The position numbers were made by a program, and so were the translations under genes. From positions 5,766,001-5,830,000 of the forward strand of contig NZ_CP197465.1 in assembly GCF_052180275.1 (NCBI RefSeq): a stretch of DNA of 64,000 bases, written 5' to 3'. Of this stretch, positions 34,460 through 43,391 are shown piece by piece. Positions within the stretch are counted from its first letter, which is position 1. The number at the start of each line of letters is the position of its first letter. Source of the stretch: Kumtagia sp052180275 (GTDB lineage: Bacteria; Pseudomonadota; Alphaproteobacteria; Rhizobiales; Rhizobiaceae). Under the pieces are notes generated by a model. That model worked only from the letters and a program-made list of their open reading frames with translations. It ran no database searches and was not told where the DNA came from.

Positions 34460-35728
34460 TCACGCGGCCAGAGGAATCGCTGCGAGCTTGTTGGCGCCCT
34501 GGGCCAGCAGCTTTTCAATTTCGTCGGATGTCATCCGGACGGCGAGCTTCAACGCTTCGTCGATGTGCACGTAGTCCTGCGTAACGTTTTGCGATGCGTG
34601 GCCAAGCATGGCGCGGATCGTCAACTCCGAGAAGCCGAGGTCCCCTGCAACACTGCCGAAGGTGTGCCGGAGAGTGTGCGGTGTCGCTCCGCTGATGCCG
34701 GCGAGCTTGCAGACGCGATCCAGGCACGAGCTGACCGCCGTAAAGGACCCGTCCGTCTCCGCGGACGGAAACACATGCGGATTGCCGATGGCGCAGGGTT
34801 GAGCTTCGATGACACGGACGGCCGCCGGACCGAGCGCACGGAGCTGCGCATCACCCTTGGTGTCCGGGAAGGCCACATAGCCGCCTTCCGGGTGAACCCA
34901 TATGCGGTGCATGGCTTGCGCTTCTTCACGCCGATAGCCGGTCAACAGGAGTAGGCGCACGACACCGAGAGCCGTCGGGTTCTCACCGTTGCGTTCAGCA
35001 TAGGCGATGGCCGTGCCGAGGGCTTCGATTTCCGCGACGCTCAAGCGGCGGTCCTTCTTCTTGCTCTTAAGCCTTTTCGCTCCCTTCGTCGGGTGCTCAG
35101 CGAGAAGTCCCTTGTGCTTGGCATGGCCGATGACGGCTTGAAGCGTCCCCACGCACCGACCTGCGACGCCCGCACCGCCAGAGGTTTTGCCGCCACGCCC
35201 TTCGGGGCGTGGCTTCGCGGTCTTTCCGTTCCTGACGTCGGCCTGCATCTGCTCCACATCTGCGACCGTCAGATGGCGGACAACGCGTTTTCCGAGGAGA
35301 GGCTTGATGTGGGTCCTGATGGAGCTTTCGTCCATGTTCAGCGACGATGCCTTGATCGGTCGGTTCTTTCGGCCGAGGATGTTTCCGGCACGCGCTTCTG
35401 TGAGATACCAGTCGCACATCTCCGCAACCGTCATGCCCTTGCGAGCCTGGCGTGCTTCGTCGGCGGGATCCTCACCGGCCACGACCAGCCCGAGCTTGAT
35501 CTTGGCCAAATCTCGCGCCTGCTCAACGGTCATGATGCCGAACCGGCCCAGATTGATGCGGCGCTTGATCCCCTCGGAATTGCGGTACTGCAGGACGAAC
35601 GTCTTGAGGCCCGATTTCAGGACGCGGACACCAAACCCGCGAATTTCGCTATCCCAGTAGACGATCTGCTTGTCGGACGCCGGCGCGAATGAGTCGACGG
35701 CCCTTTTTGTCAGCTTGGTGGTCGGCAT
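34460..35728 (-). CDS. int: P4-type tyrosine site-specific integrase
   Basis: 422 residues from the ATG at 35728, preceded by AGGAGAAAAT. The N-terminal DUF4102-like domain (KLTKRAVDSFAP...DSEIRGFGVRVL...GRFGIMTVEQARDLAK) is followed by the core SAM-like domain and the catalytic set: Arg266 (TGYRREEAQ), His351-x-x-Arg354 (HTLRHTFGS), His377 and Tyr386 (LGHASQNVTQDYVHI). This type inserts elements into tRNA genes. Its start is about 180 bp from the tRNA-Thr fragment. Intact, so mobility might persist if both ends existed. Confidence 0.95.
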   Translation of the reverse strand: MPTTKLTKRAVDSFAPASDKQIVYWDSEIRGFGVRVLKSGLKTFVLQYRNSEGIKRRINLGRFGIMTVEQARDLAKIKLGLVVAGEDPADEARQARKGMTVAEMCDWYLTEARAGNILGRKNRPIKASSLNMDESSIRTHIKPLLGKRVVRHLTVADVEQMQADVRNGKTAKPRPEGRGGKTSGGAGVAGRCVGTLQAVIGHAKHKGLLAEHPTKGAKRLKSKKKDRRLSVAEIEALGTAIAYAERNGENPTALGVVRLLLLTGYRREEAQAMHRIWVHPEGGYVAFPDTKGDAQLRALGPAAVRVIEAQPCAIGNPHVFPSAETDGSFTAVSSCLDRVCKLAGISGATPHTLRHTFGSVAGDLGFSELTIRAMLGHASQNVTQDYVHIDEALKLAVRMTSDEIEKLLAQGANKLAAIPLAA

Positions 35729-36388
35729 GCCATTTTCTCCTGGAGACAAAACTCTGAGGACGGGCCAGTGTCTCCAAAATGTCTCCAAGAAAACTCGTTT
35801 CGTAGGTTATGGAAGGATAACCCCTCGTATGTTGATGTCAATAACTATCTGTAAAATCGACATTTTTCGTGTTGTTGCGTACCGTGGCGTACACTCTCCA
35901 TGAAGTTCGTAATGATGGGGTCGCGTGTTCGAGTCACGCAAGCGGCACCAAACCACTTCAAAAATTACAATAACTTCAACACATTTGGCGACCACAATTC
36001 GCTTCAGTCTGGCTTTCCGCCGACCTTTCCTCCGCTAGCCTGGCCAATTGAATTTTGTCAAAAATGTTGCGCAGGGACTTCGTACGTCATTACGTACCCG
36101 CGACAGCGCCGTTTAATTTGCTGTCTCTCACGGCGCAGAGGGGTTCCATTGGACGTATCATCAAATTCAAAGATCTACGAAAATCTCGAAGTTTTTATCA
36201 GCTATTCGGCTATTGTTCGGCTGTGCGCAGGCGCGTCTCTTTTGCGCTCTGGATGCGTCCCCGTTTTTACCAGAATGATGGTGGTTGCATCTTAGGCGAT
36301 ACAGCCCCCATCCTACCGCCGAGAGCCGGTTGGACCTGCGATAGGTGAGGTTCAGATGCACCTCAGGCCGGCTGCGACAAGACACCAG
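35729..36388. other. Right junction region with attachment site
   Basis: 660 bp without a real gene. It holds the integrase promoter region (35729-35905, AT-richer), the tRNA-Thr fragment (35906-35950), then about 430 bp of native flank. A short inverted repeat GTACGT-CATT-ACGTAC is at 36082-36097. Reading frames here, such as one reading CRLRDSNTRPHHY on the minus strand, are the reverse of the tRNA and are not genes. Confidence 0.6.
35906..35950 (+). repeat. tRNA-Thr(CGT) 3' fragment, right attachment site
   Basis: The 45 nt are the anticodon loop TTCGTAA (anticodon CGT), stem TGATG, variable loop GGGTC, T-arm GCGTG-TTCGAGT-CACGC, acceptor strand AAGCGGC, discriminator A and CCA. The 5' half is missing: TGAAG upstream does not pair with TGATG, and no GCCGCTT acceptor strand is near. 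This is the expected core of a tRNA-targeting integrase. The rest of the gene should be at the left end, which is not in the window. Confidence 0.85.
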
Positions 36389-37459
36389 CTAGTCGCCAAT
36401 CGCGGCGGGTAGGAAAAAGAACGTGATCCCCAGAACCAGATAGACCGCGAGCAGTTGTACGCCCTTGAGCCAGTCAGAACGGCCGTCGCCAGCAATTTGG
36501 CCAGTGACCAGGATAGAAAGCAGGATTGTAAGTACCAAGCCTGCCGGCAGAGCCAGATCCATTACGGCAGGACCGGCAAAGAGACTTACCAAGACGAGCA
36601 GGGGCGCCACAAACAAGGCTACCTGCACGCTGGAGCCAATTGCGATCGACAACGAAAGGTCCATGCGATTCTTGCTCGCAGCCGTGATCGCGGTGGCGTG
36701 CTCGGCGGCGTTACCAAGGATTGCGACCACGAATACACCAACAAAGGCATTGCTGAGACCCAGCTTGTGCGCAGTCGGCTCGATGACGCTCACCAAGATC
36801 TCGCTCATCCAGGCGACGAAGATTGTTGCAACTGCCAGGATCATGACCGAACGCCTGATCGGCCACGGCTGGTGATCGCTCGTACCCCCGACCTCGTGCG
36901 AACCGGCAAACAGCGACGAATGCGTCACAAGCGAATAGAAGAGAAACAGCACATAGACGGCTAGGAGAACGATCGATATCGAAACACTCAACGCGCCGAG
37001 CGCCGGCGACGCGCCGGTGCCGAGCCCTGCCTGATATGCGGCGGGCAAGATGAGCGCGATTGCCGCCAGCGTCAGCATTGTCGCCTGCGATCGGGCGCCT
37101 TGGGCATTGAAGCTCTGTTCCGGATGGCGCAGCCCGCCTGCGAGCATCGCCGCACCGAGAACCAGCAGGATGTTGCCCACTATGGACCCGGCGATCGATG
37201 CTTTGACCACGTCGTGCAATCCGGCACGAAGCGCGGCGAGGGCTATGATGAGTTCAGCCGCATTGCCGAAGGTCGCATTGAGCAACCCTCCAACGCCTTC
37301 GCCCATCCGTTCCGCCAGTTGCTCCGTTGATCGGCCCATCCAGGCGGCGAGCGGCAGGATGGCGATCGCCGATCCGATGAAAATGAAGAAATGCTGCTCG
37401 GGGGCGAGATATTCCAGAGCGATGGTTAAGGGTACAAAAGCGAGCAGCCAGTTCAGCAT
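36389..37459 (-). CDS. cax: Ca2+/H+ antiporter (CaCA family)
   Basis: 356 residues with about 11 membrane spans. Both alpha repeats are visible: LLNATFGNAAELIIALAALRAG and VAILGNAAEHATAITAASKNRMDLSLSIAIGSSVQVALF, each with the conserved GNAAE acidic motif that binds the cation. The protein exchanges Ca2+ for protons across the inner membrane. It lies just outside the island on the native flank, transcribed toward the island. Start ATG at 37459. Confidence 0.95.
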   Translation of the reverse strand: MLNWLLAFVPLTIALEYLAPEQHFFIFIGSAIAILPLAAWMGRSTEQLAERMGEGVGGLLNATFGNAAELIIALAALRAGLHDVVKASIAGSIVGNILLVLGAAMLAGGLRHPEQSFNAQGARSQATMLTLAAIALILPAAYQAGLGTGASPALGALSVSISIVLLAVYVLFLFYSLVTHSSLFAGSHEVGGTSDHQPWPIRRSVMILAVATIFVAWMSEILVSVIEPTAHKLGLSNAFVGVFVVAILGNAAEHATAITAASKNRMDLSLSIAIGSSVQVALFVAPLLVLVSLFAGPAVMDLALPAGLVLTILLSILVTGQIAGDGRSDWLKGVQLLAVYLVLGITFFFLPAAIGD

Positions 37460-37724
37460 TTGTCGCCCAACCTCAACAGTTGCCTTTTGGGATCGTCATC
37501 AGGCGTATCGGGATAGCCATGCACTGAAGCGCGAGCGGACGCGAGCATTTGAGCGTAACTTACTGTTGCCATCAGAGGCGGCTATCGGCAGCAAGCCCTG
37601 CCTCGCTCTGTGCAGAACGGTGACGAGCTGATTTGGGCGCTTGTAGATTGCCCGGAGCGCGGTACTTGATCTCGTATTGCGATGTAACTTCCGGCATCAT
37701 GGGCATTTTCGAGGGCGAAAACGC

Positions 37725-38384
37725 GTGAGCATTCAGCAGGAATCCTCCAAGCGAGTCCTCGACCCGATCGAGCGGATATCAGAAGTGCTCTTCGGGCTGA
37801 TCATGATCCTGACCTTCACCGGCTCGCTCAGTGCCGCCGAGTCAGGACAATCGGAGGTGCGGACGATGCTGATCGGAGCAATCGGCTGCAATCTCGCCTG
37901 GGGATTGATCGACGCCATCATGTATCTGTTGAACTCGCTTGCGCAACGGGCAACGGATATACGCATCAGTCTTGCGCTGCGACGGGCTACGAACACGGGA
38001 GAAGCGGAGCGCATCATCGCCGAAGTCCTGCCGCCTGTTGTCCTGTCAGCGCTGAGGCGCGCGGACGTCGAGCGGATTCGCTCGGAAGTCGCACGAATGC
38101 CCGAGCCAAGCGATCGAGCAAGGTTGCAGAAAGAAGACTGGCTGGGTGCAATAGCCGTCTTCCTACTGGTATTCGTCGCCACCCTCCCAGTCATAGTGCC
38201 GTTCATGCTGTTCAGCGACATCGGGGCGGCGCTGCGGACGTCGAACGCCATTGCCGTTGCCATGATGTCCTGTGCGGGCTACGCATTCGGTCGCTTGGCT
38301 GGCTACCGGCCTTGGGTAGCGGCAGGGTGGTTCGTGCTGCTTGGCAGCTTGCTGGTGGGGTTGACCATAGCACTTGGCGGTTGA
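37725..38384 (+). CDS. VIT1/CCC1-related membrane protein
   Basis: About 219 residues from GTG 37725, with about five membrane spans. The start ISEVLFGLIMILTFTGSLS and the GCNLAWGLIDAIMYLL segment resemble the VIT1/CCC1 (Fe/Mn) transporter-related group, and the last spans (SNAIAVAMMSCAGYAFGRLAGYRPWVAAGWFVLLGSLLVGLTIAL) complete it. The cytoplasmic middle (residues 80-130) is Arg-rich and helical. Full transport activity is not assured. The start is uncertain; frames upstream lack a clear ribosome site. Confidence 0.75.
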   Translation: MSIQQESSKRVLDPIERISEVLFGLIMILTFTGSLSAAESGQSEVRTMLIGAIGCNLAWGLIDAIMYLLNSLAQRATDIRISLALRRATNTGEAERIIAEVLPPVVLSALRRADVERIRSEVARMPEPSDRARLQKEDWLGAIAVFLLVFVATLPVIVPFMLFSDIGAALRTSNAIAVAMMSCAGYAFGRLAGYRPWVAAGWFVLLGSLLVGLTIALGG

Positions 38385-38593
38385 ATTTGGCTTTCTGGGT
38401 CGCTGTCGAACGCTACAATACGACCGGCATGAGCAGGAAGCCCACAAGGCTAGCCTGCCAATCTTCTTTCGCCCTCGTTCCGCACCACCGACCGCAGGGA
38501 AGATCGAGCCGGCAAGCACTCTGAGTTCAAGCGGCGTCCGAATTCGCCAATTGCGTCGAAATGGACAGCGGTCGGGCAGACCCCACTTTTGGC

Positions 38594-39124
38594 TCAGCAG
38601 TTGCCCGCGTCTGCTAGCCTCGGCGTGCAGGAAAGACCCCCACCGTAGACGCGGTCATCGTAACCAGCCCGGTAGCCGTCGGCATAACCCCGCCGGTAGG
38701 AATATCGTGGTGGGTAGTAAACGCGCCGCTGGTATACGTCGCCGGCATAATAATCGCCCGGATAATACCCGCTGCCGTAGAAACCGCCGCCATAATAATA
38801 GCCGTTGTTCGCAATCGCGCCGCCAAGGAGAGCGCCCGCTATAAAGGCGCCTGCCGGAGCCGCCCAGTAATTGCCGTAACGGTATCCGCCTCCATAGTAG
38901 CGATAACCCCGGTAGCCCCCGTAGCGATATCCGCGCCCATAGTTGCGGTATCCGCGATAGCCATTGTGGCGCCATCTGACACCGTCCCGAACTTGAACGA
39001 CGTCAGATTGAACGTCGATGGTCTTTTGAATGGGAAATGGCGCGGCATTGGCTTGCGTGACGCCGAGCACCGAAACAGCCATCGCGAGACCTGTCGCGGT
39101 CAATAGCATCCGAAACGTTTTCAT
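38594..39124 (-). CDS. Secreted Gly/Tyr/Arg-rich protein
   Basis: 176 residues from ATG 39124. A signal peptide (MKTFRMLLTATGLAMAVSVLGVTQANA) ends near ANA-AP. The mature part is dominated by GY/RY/YG repeats (RGYRNYGRGYRYGGYRGYRYYGGGYRYG), a hydrophobic stretch (AGAFIAGALLGGAIA), and two late cysteines. It is an envelope or secreted protein of low complexity; many alphaproteobacteria have relatives in the outer membrane or cell surface. Molecular function unknown. Confidence 0.8.
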   Translation of the reverse strand: MKTFRMLLTATGLAMAVSVLGVTQANAAPFPIQKTIDVQSDVVQVRDGVRWRHNGYRGYRNYGRGYRYGGYRGYRYYGGGYRYGNYWAAPAGAFIAGALLGGAIANNGYYYGGGFYGSGYYPGDYYAGDVYQRRVYYPPRYSYRRGYADGYRAGYDDRVYGGGLSCTPRLADAGNC

Positions 39125-39371
39125 GGTGATGTCCTCGCTGAAGGCGCGGTAACGGCGCTTTTGCACGAAACGACAGAATAATTGTCGCACGAGTGGCGGT
39201 GTTTGTCGATGAATTTCGGATTTTGAGAGCCCGACACCTCCCGGGGAAGGGGCTCAATCAAATGAGCGAGCCGGTGTCCCTTGCTGGTTCGCGCCGCATC
39301 CGAGAGACTTCTCTTCGATTTCGATATCTCTGAATATTGCCTCAGATCGTGCGACAGGCAGACGTCGTTGC

Positions 39372-40298
39372 TCATTCGGCCCAGGAAATATTGCCTGTGA
39401 ACGCGATGGTCAGCCAACGGTCGTGCCCCTCCTCACCAACCGCCTGGCCTACCTCGTCGCGTATATGGTCCCATTCCTCGATGGCCTTTGGGGGCTGCCC
39501 TCGAGGAACGATGAAGTAGATCTCGATCTGGATCGCGCGCCCGACCCGCGCGACATAGGCCCGGTGGGAAAGAAAGCCATGCCGCTTGATGGTTTCGGCG
39601 GCCACCTGATCGACGTGGGTCTTCAGGTCGGTGGGGGCGATCAGCAGGATGTCGGAAAGCGCCTGCCGCACGGTGCCGATCGGCAAGGGGATGATGACGA
39701 CACATACCAGCGCCAGGGCTGCCGGATCCACGTAAGGAGCGATCCAGTCCAGCGGTGTTCCCTTCACGGCATAGCCGGTGACGAAGGCAATCAGCAGAGC
39801 GAGCGTGATGCCGCCGGACATGATCCAGGCTCTGACATCCAGGGCGATGAAATCGGATTGCAGCCGACGGTTCGCCCGCCCCTCCAGCCAGGCCATGGTC
39901 AGGCAAATAACCACCGTGATTACGGCGTAGATGATGGCGTAGTCGAACCGAAGCTCGTGGCCTCCTTCCAATATATTGGCGATGGCATTGATCAGCGCGT
40001 AGACCGCGACGGCTATCAGCAAGGTGCCGTTGAGCAGAAGGACGATCGGCTCCAGGTGCCAGAAGCCCATGGTGAAACGACCGTGAAGCCTTCCATAAGG
40101 CTTCTCATGCTGCGCCGACCTCACGATCAGGCTGGAGATCCAGAGGGCAAGAGCGGTCATGCCGGCGTCGCCGAGAGAATAGACACCGTCGAAGACGATG
40201 GAGAACGAGCCGGACAGCAATCCCAGCACGACGCCGAATGAGGCAACGACGACGGTCGCATAGATGGAAATGCGCAGAAGGCGTTGTTCGTTGAGCAT
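39372..40298 (-). CDS. Cation diffusion facilitator (CDF) exporter
   Basis: 308 residues: six membrane segments in the first about 210 (including GVVLGLLSGSFSIVFDGVYSLGDAGMTALALWISSLIV, with the metal-binding D of the second span), HEKPYGRLHGRFTMGFWHLEP, and a cytoplasmic C-terminal domain of about 90 residues (DLKTHVDQVAAETIKRHGFLSHRAYVARVGRAIQIEIYFIVP). The family exports Zn2+, Mn2+ or Fe2+ by proton exchange; the metal cannot be read here. ATG at 40298. Confidence 0.9.
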   Translation of the reverse strand: MLNEQRLLRISIYATVVVASFGVVLGLLSGSFSIVFDGVYSLGDAGMTALALWISSLIVRSAQHEKPYGRLHGRFTMGFWHLEPIVLLLNGTLLIAVAVYALINAIANILEGGHELRFDYAIIYAVITVVICLTMAWLEGRANRRLQSDFIALDVRAWIMSGGITLALLIAFVTGYAVKGTPLDWIAPYVDPAALALVCVVIIPLPIGTVRQALSDILLIAPTDLKTHVDQVAAETIKRHGFLSHRAYVARVGRAIQIEIYFIVPRGQPPKAIEEWDHIRDEVGQAVGEEGHDRWLTIAFTGNISWAE

Positions 40299-40391
40299 TT
40301 CATTTCTCGCATGTTTTCGCGGTCAAAGTATACTATCATAAACAGCAGCCGGCAGAGGCGGTGACTTCGCAGCGCGGGGACGGAGGCGACC

Positions 40392-41714
40392 ATGGCTGCA
40401 GGAAACAACGTCAAGAGCCTGGGAATAGCGGCGTGCACGGCCATCGTGGTCGGTAATATGGTCGGCTCCGGCTTCTATCTGTCCCCTGCCGCGGTCGCTC
40501 CCTATGGCAATCTCGCGATCCTGGTCTGGATCGTCATGGGGGCCGGCGCGATCTGCCTGGGCCTCACCTTCGCGAAGCTGGCGCGACTCGCGCCAGCGAC
40601 CGGCGGTCCCTACGCCTATACGCGCCTCGCCTATGGTGACTTCCCCGGCTTTCTCATCGCCTGGGGCTATTGGATATCGATCTGGGCGTCGTTGCCGGTT
40701 ATTGCCGTTGCTTTTGCCGGCGTGGTCATCGACCTGTTCCCGGCTTTTCGAGGACGCGGTGCGGCCGTGCTGCTCACACTCGGCGCGATATGGCTCGTGG
40801 TATTCGTCAACCTGCGGGGCGTAGGCACAGCCGGCCGTTTCGCGCAGGTGACGACTTACGCCAAGCTGGTGCCCTTCGGCGCGATCGCGATCCTCGGGCT
40901 CTTCTACATCGACACCTCGCATTTCGGCGACTTCAACCCCAGCGGCGTCCCGCTCCTGCAAGCATGCGCCGCACTCGCGCCGCTGACGATGTTCGCCTAT
41001 CTCGGCCTGGAGTCGGCCACCGTGCCGGCCGGGGACGTCCGTGACCCGGAACGGACCATTTCCCGATCAACCGTGCTCGGAATTGGCATCGCAGCGGCCC
41101 TCTATGTGCTAGGAACCATCGTGGTCATGGGGCTGTTGCCGCGCGAGCAACTTGTCGGGTCAGTGGCACCATTCTCCGACGCCGCCAATGTGATGTGGGG
41201 CCGCGGCGGCGAGATCGCCGTTTCCATCGCGGTGGTCCTGTCCTCGATCGGCGCGCTCAACGGCTGGACGCTTCTCATGGGCCAGGTGCCGATGGCGGCG
41301 GCGCGCGACGGATTGTTTCCACCCTTATTCGGCAAACTTTCTTCCAGGAACGTTCCTGCCACGGGAATTGTCGTTTCGGCGACGCTGGCGACGGTGCTGG
41401 TACTTCTCCAGGCTGCCGGCTCCGAGGGTTTCTCGGCATTCTACAGTCTCGTCGTCGGGCTGAGCACCATGGCGGCCGTTATACCTTATGCCTTCTGTGC
41501 CCTGGCGAGCGGTCTGGTCGCGGCGCGGGTCGGTAACGGGGCGAGGATACCGCGGGTGACGGTGGTGGAGATCATCGCGTTCGTATTCGCAATGTTCACG
41601 CTTTACGGATGCGGCGCCGAACCGGTGCTTTATGGACTGGTCCTCCTGCTGCTCGGTATTCCCGTGTTCGTCTGGCAGCGGCAGCATTCGGGTGCGCCGC
41701 CCGAACAGTTGTAA
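40392..41714 (+). CDS. APC-family amino-acid antiporter, AdiC-like
   Basis: 440 residues, 12 spans. The first TM region AACTAIVVGNMVGSGFYLSP has the GSG motif that cradles the amino-acid carboxylate. Other landmarks are TGGPYAYTRLAYGDFPGFLIAWGYW, LESATVPAGDVRDPERTISRSTV and LLMGQVPMAAARDGLFPPLFGK. This is close to the arginine/agmatine and related exchangers. It is divergent from the CDF gene and just before an MFS gene and the decarboxylase pair, so exchange of Arg, Lys or Orn with its amine product is likely. Substrate inferred. Confidence 0.88.
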   Translation: MAAGNNVKSLGIAACTAIVVGNMVGSGFYLSPAAVAPYGNLAILVWIVMGAGAICLGLTFAKLARLAPATGGPYAYTRLAYGDFPGFLIAWGYWISIWASLPVIAVAFAGVVIDLFPAFRGRGAAVLLTLGAIWLVVFVNLRGVGTAGRFAQVTTYAKLVPFGAIAILGLFYIDTSHFGDFNPSGVPLLQACAALAPLTMFAYLGLESATVPAGDVRDPERTISRSTVLGIGIAAALYVLGTIVVMGLLPREQLVGSVAPFSDAANVMWGRGGEIAVSIAVVLSSIGALNGWTLLMGQVPMAAARDGLFPPLFGKLSSRNVPATGIVVSATLATVLVLLQAAGSEGFSAFYSLVVGLSTMAAVIPYAFCALASGLVAARVGNGARIPRVTVVEIIAFVFAMFTLYGCGAEPVLYGLVLLLLGIPVFVWQRQHSGAPPEQL

Positions 41715-41754
41715 AATGACCTTGCTCCACAAGACCGGCGGTAAGGAGGACGTT

Positions 41755-43143
41755 TTGGAAACGTCTTCAGGACTTTGCATGGTGTCGGGCAACGAAAGGC
41801 GAGCGACAAATGCCGGCCTCGTCCTGGCAATTCTATTTCTCGGCAATCTCCTCAACTTCTTCGATCGCGCCGTTCCGGCCGTCCTGGTCGAGCCGATCCG
41901 TGCCGAATGGAACCTCGATGATCTGCATATCGGCTTGATCATCGCAGCCTTCACGGGCGTCTTTGCCATTGCCGGCATCCCTCTCGGACTTTTGGCCGAT
42001 TCGATGGAACGCCGGAAGGTCATGGGATGGGGCTTGACGTTCTGGAGCGCCTTCATGGGCCTGGGCGCCGTTTCCTGGAGTTTCGGGGCGTTCCTGTTCA
42101 CGCGCATGTGCGTCGGAATCGGCGAAGCAAGCTACCTTCCGGCGGCAAATTCAATGATCGGCGACCTGTTTCCCGCAAACAGGAGGTCGCGTGCGACCGG
42201 CCTGTTCATGCTCGGGTTGCCGCTGGGCCTGCTGCTTGCTTTCTTTACCATCGGCCACATCGTGGAAACCTTCGGATCGTGGCGTGCAGCCTTCGCACTG
42301 GCGGCGGTTGCCGGCTTTGCGATAGCCGGATTGATGTTTCTTATCCCCGAACCGGAGCGCAGCGCGGCCAAGACTCCTAACGAAATTAGCCGTTCAGCCT
42401 CGTCCTCCGTTCTCGGCATTCTCAACATCACCACGATGCGCTGGATCATCGTTGCAGGCATCACCTCCAACATATCGTTCTACGCGACCAACGGTTTCCT
42501 CGTGGCGCTGATGCAGCGGTACTTCGGCCTGGATCTTAAAACCGCGGCGATCTCGGCCGGAATCGTCGTCGGCGTGACGGGCCTGTTCGGTCTGACGTTT
42601 GGGGGATGGGCGGCCGATTATCTGAACCAGCGGATAAATGCCGGGCGGCTGGTGATGGGCGCCATCTGCTTTGCACTGGCCACCCCGCTGACATTGTTCG
42701 CGTTGCTGCTGCCGGCAGACCATGCTTCGTTGTTCGTTGCACTTTTTGGCTTTGGCTGGCTCTTTCAATACGCACACTACGTTTCCCTCTATCCGGCCAT
42801 CCAGGAGATTGTCGAGCCAAAGCTCCGCTCGACAGCCATGGGCGTGTTCCTGGCGGCTCTATCAATTCCGGGAGGTGTGTTTGGCCCGATCCTAATCGGG
42901 TTTCTTTCCGATCACCTCTCCATTCTGGCGATGCAGCAAGCCGGCGTGTCCGAAATGACGGACCATTTCCGGGCGCTGGGACTGCATGACGCGATGTTCC
43001 TGATCCCGGCAACCTTGGCCATAACGGGCGTCGCGATCTTGATGGCTGCCCGATCGCAAAATCGTGCTGCTCAGTCTGTGACCAAGGATCTGCCCTGCGA
43101 TGGCAGTCCGCAGGTCAAGACCATCGCCGTCCGCAATGGTTAG
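41755..43143 (+). CDS. MFS transporter (Spinster-like)
   Basis: About 462 residues. Start chosen at TTG 41755 because AAGGAGGA lies just upstream (41743-41750); ATG 41716 is in frame without a site. Twelve spans: NLLNFFDRAVPAVLVEPIRAEWNLDDLHIGLIIAAFTGVFAIAG, GLLADSMERRKVMGWGLTFWSAFMGLG, GIGEASYLPAANSMIGDLFPANRRSRATG. The GD-R-R motif between spans 2 and 3 reads DSMERRK. Relatives move sphingosine-like lipids, anions or drugs; no substrate is claimed. Overlaps nothing, 40 nt after the permease. Confidence 0.85.
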   Translation: METSSGLCMVSGNERRATNAGLVLAILFLGNLLNFFDRAVPAVLVEPIRAEWNLDDLHIGLIIAAFTGVFAIAGIPLGLLADSMERRKVMGWGLTFWSAFMGLGAVSWSFGAFLFTRMCVGIGEASYLPAANSMIGDLFPANRRSRATGLFMLGLPLGLLLAFFTIGHIVETFGSWRAAFALAAVAGFAIAGLMFLIPEPERSAAKTPNEISRSASSSVLGILNITTMRWIIVAGITSNISFYATNGFLVALMQRYFGLDLKTAAISAGIVVGVTGLFGLTFGGWAADYLNQRINAGRLVMGAICFALATPLTLFALLLPADHASLFVALFGFGWLFQYAHYVSLYPAIQEIVEPKLRSTAMGVFLAALSIPGGVFGPILIGFLSDHLSILAMQQAGVSEMTDHFRALGLHDAMFLIPATLAITGVAILMAARSQNRAAQSVTKDLPCDGSPQVKTIAVRNG

Positions 43144-43391
43144 CCGACATATTTTTTCGGAATCAAGTGCGCCACAAACAGCTTCCGCGGCGGCGTTTCC
43201 GTGGCCGATCAAGTATTTCCGTTGCGTCTCCGCAAGCACCTGACCATTAACTGTAACTAACACGCCGACCGGTTGATGTGTCCCGCAACCGGCGCGACCG
43301 TCGTGTCGGCAGTATTCGTGCTTTGCCCACCAGCATGCGCGCCAGGTGCAGCAATAAGAACGAAGCCGCCTGACGCAGAGCGGAGGAACGG

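Larger units (their letters stand above)
14093..35950. mobile_element. Integrative defence island (tRNA-Thr associated), left end lost
   Basis: Bounded on the right by a P4-type integrase and a 45-nt tRNA-Thr 3' fragment (attachment site), on the left by the IS21 junction. The cargo is almost entirely anti-phage type: Abi_C remnant, PIN protein, AbiE, Xre/ImmA with a ubiquitin-like operon, and a DISARM-like locus with methylase. No conjugation or phage structural gene is seen, so it is a non-autonomous integrative element. No matching left tRNA-Thr was found in the window; loss through the IS is inferred. Confidence 0.65.

Noticed and set aside
14093..35950. CRISPR array or prophage
   Set aside because: No regularly spaced repeats, and no capsid, tail or terminase genes among the frames.
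35807..35995. Minus-strand frame reading CRLRDSNTRPHHY
   Set aside because: It is the reverse complement of the tRNA-Thr 3' fragment, a well-known false protein.
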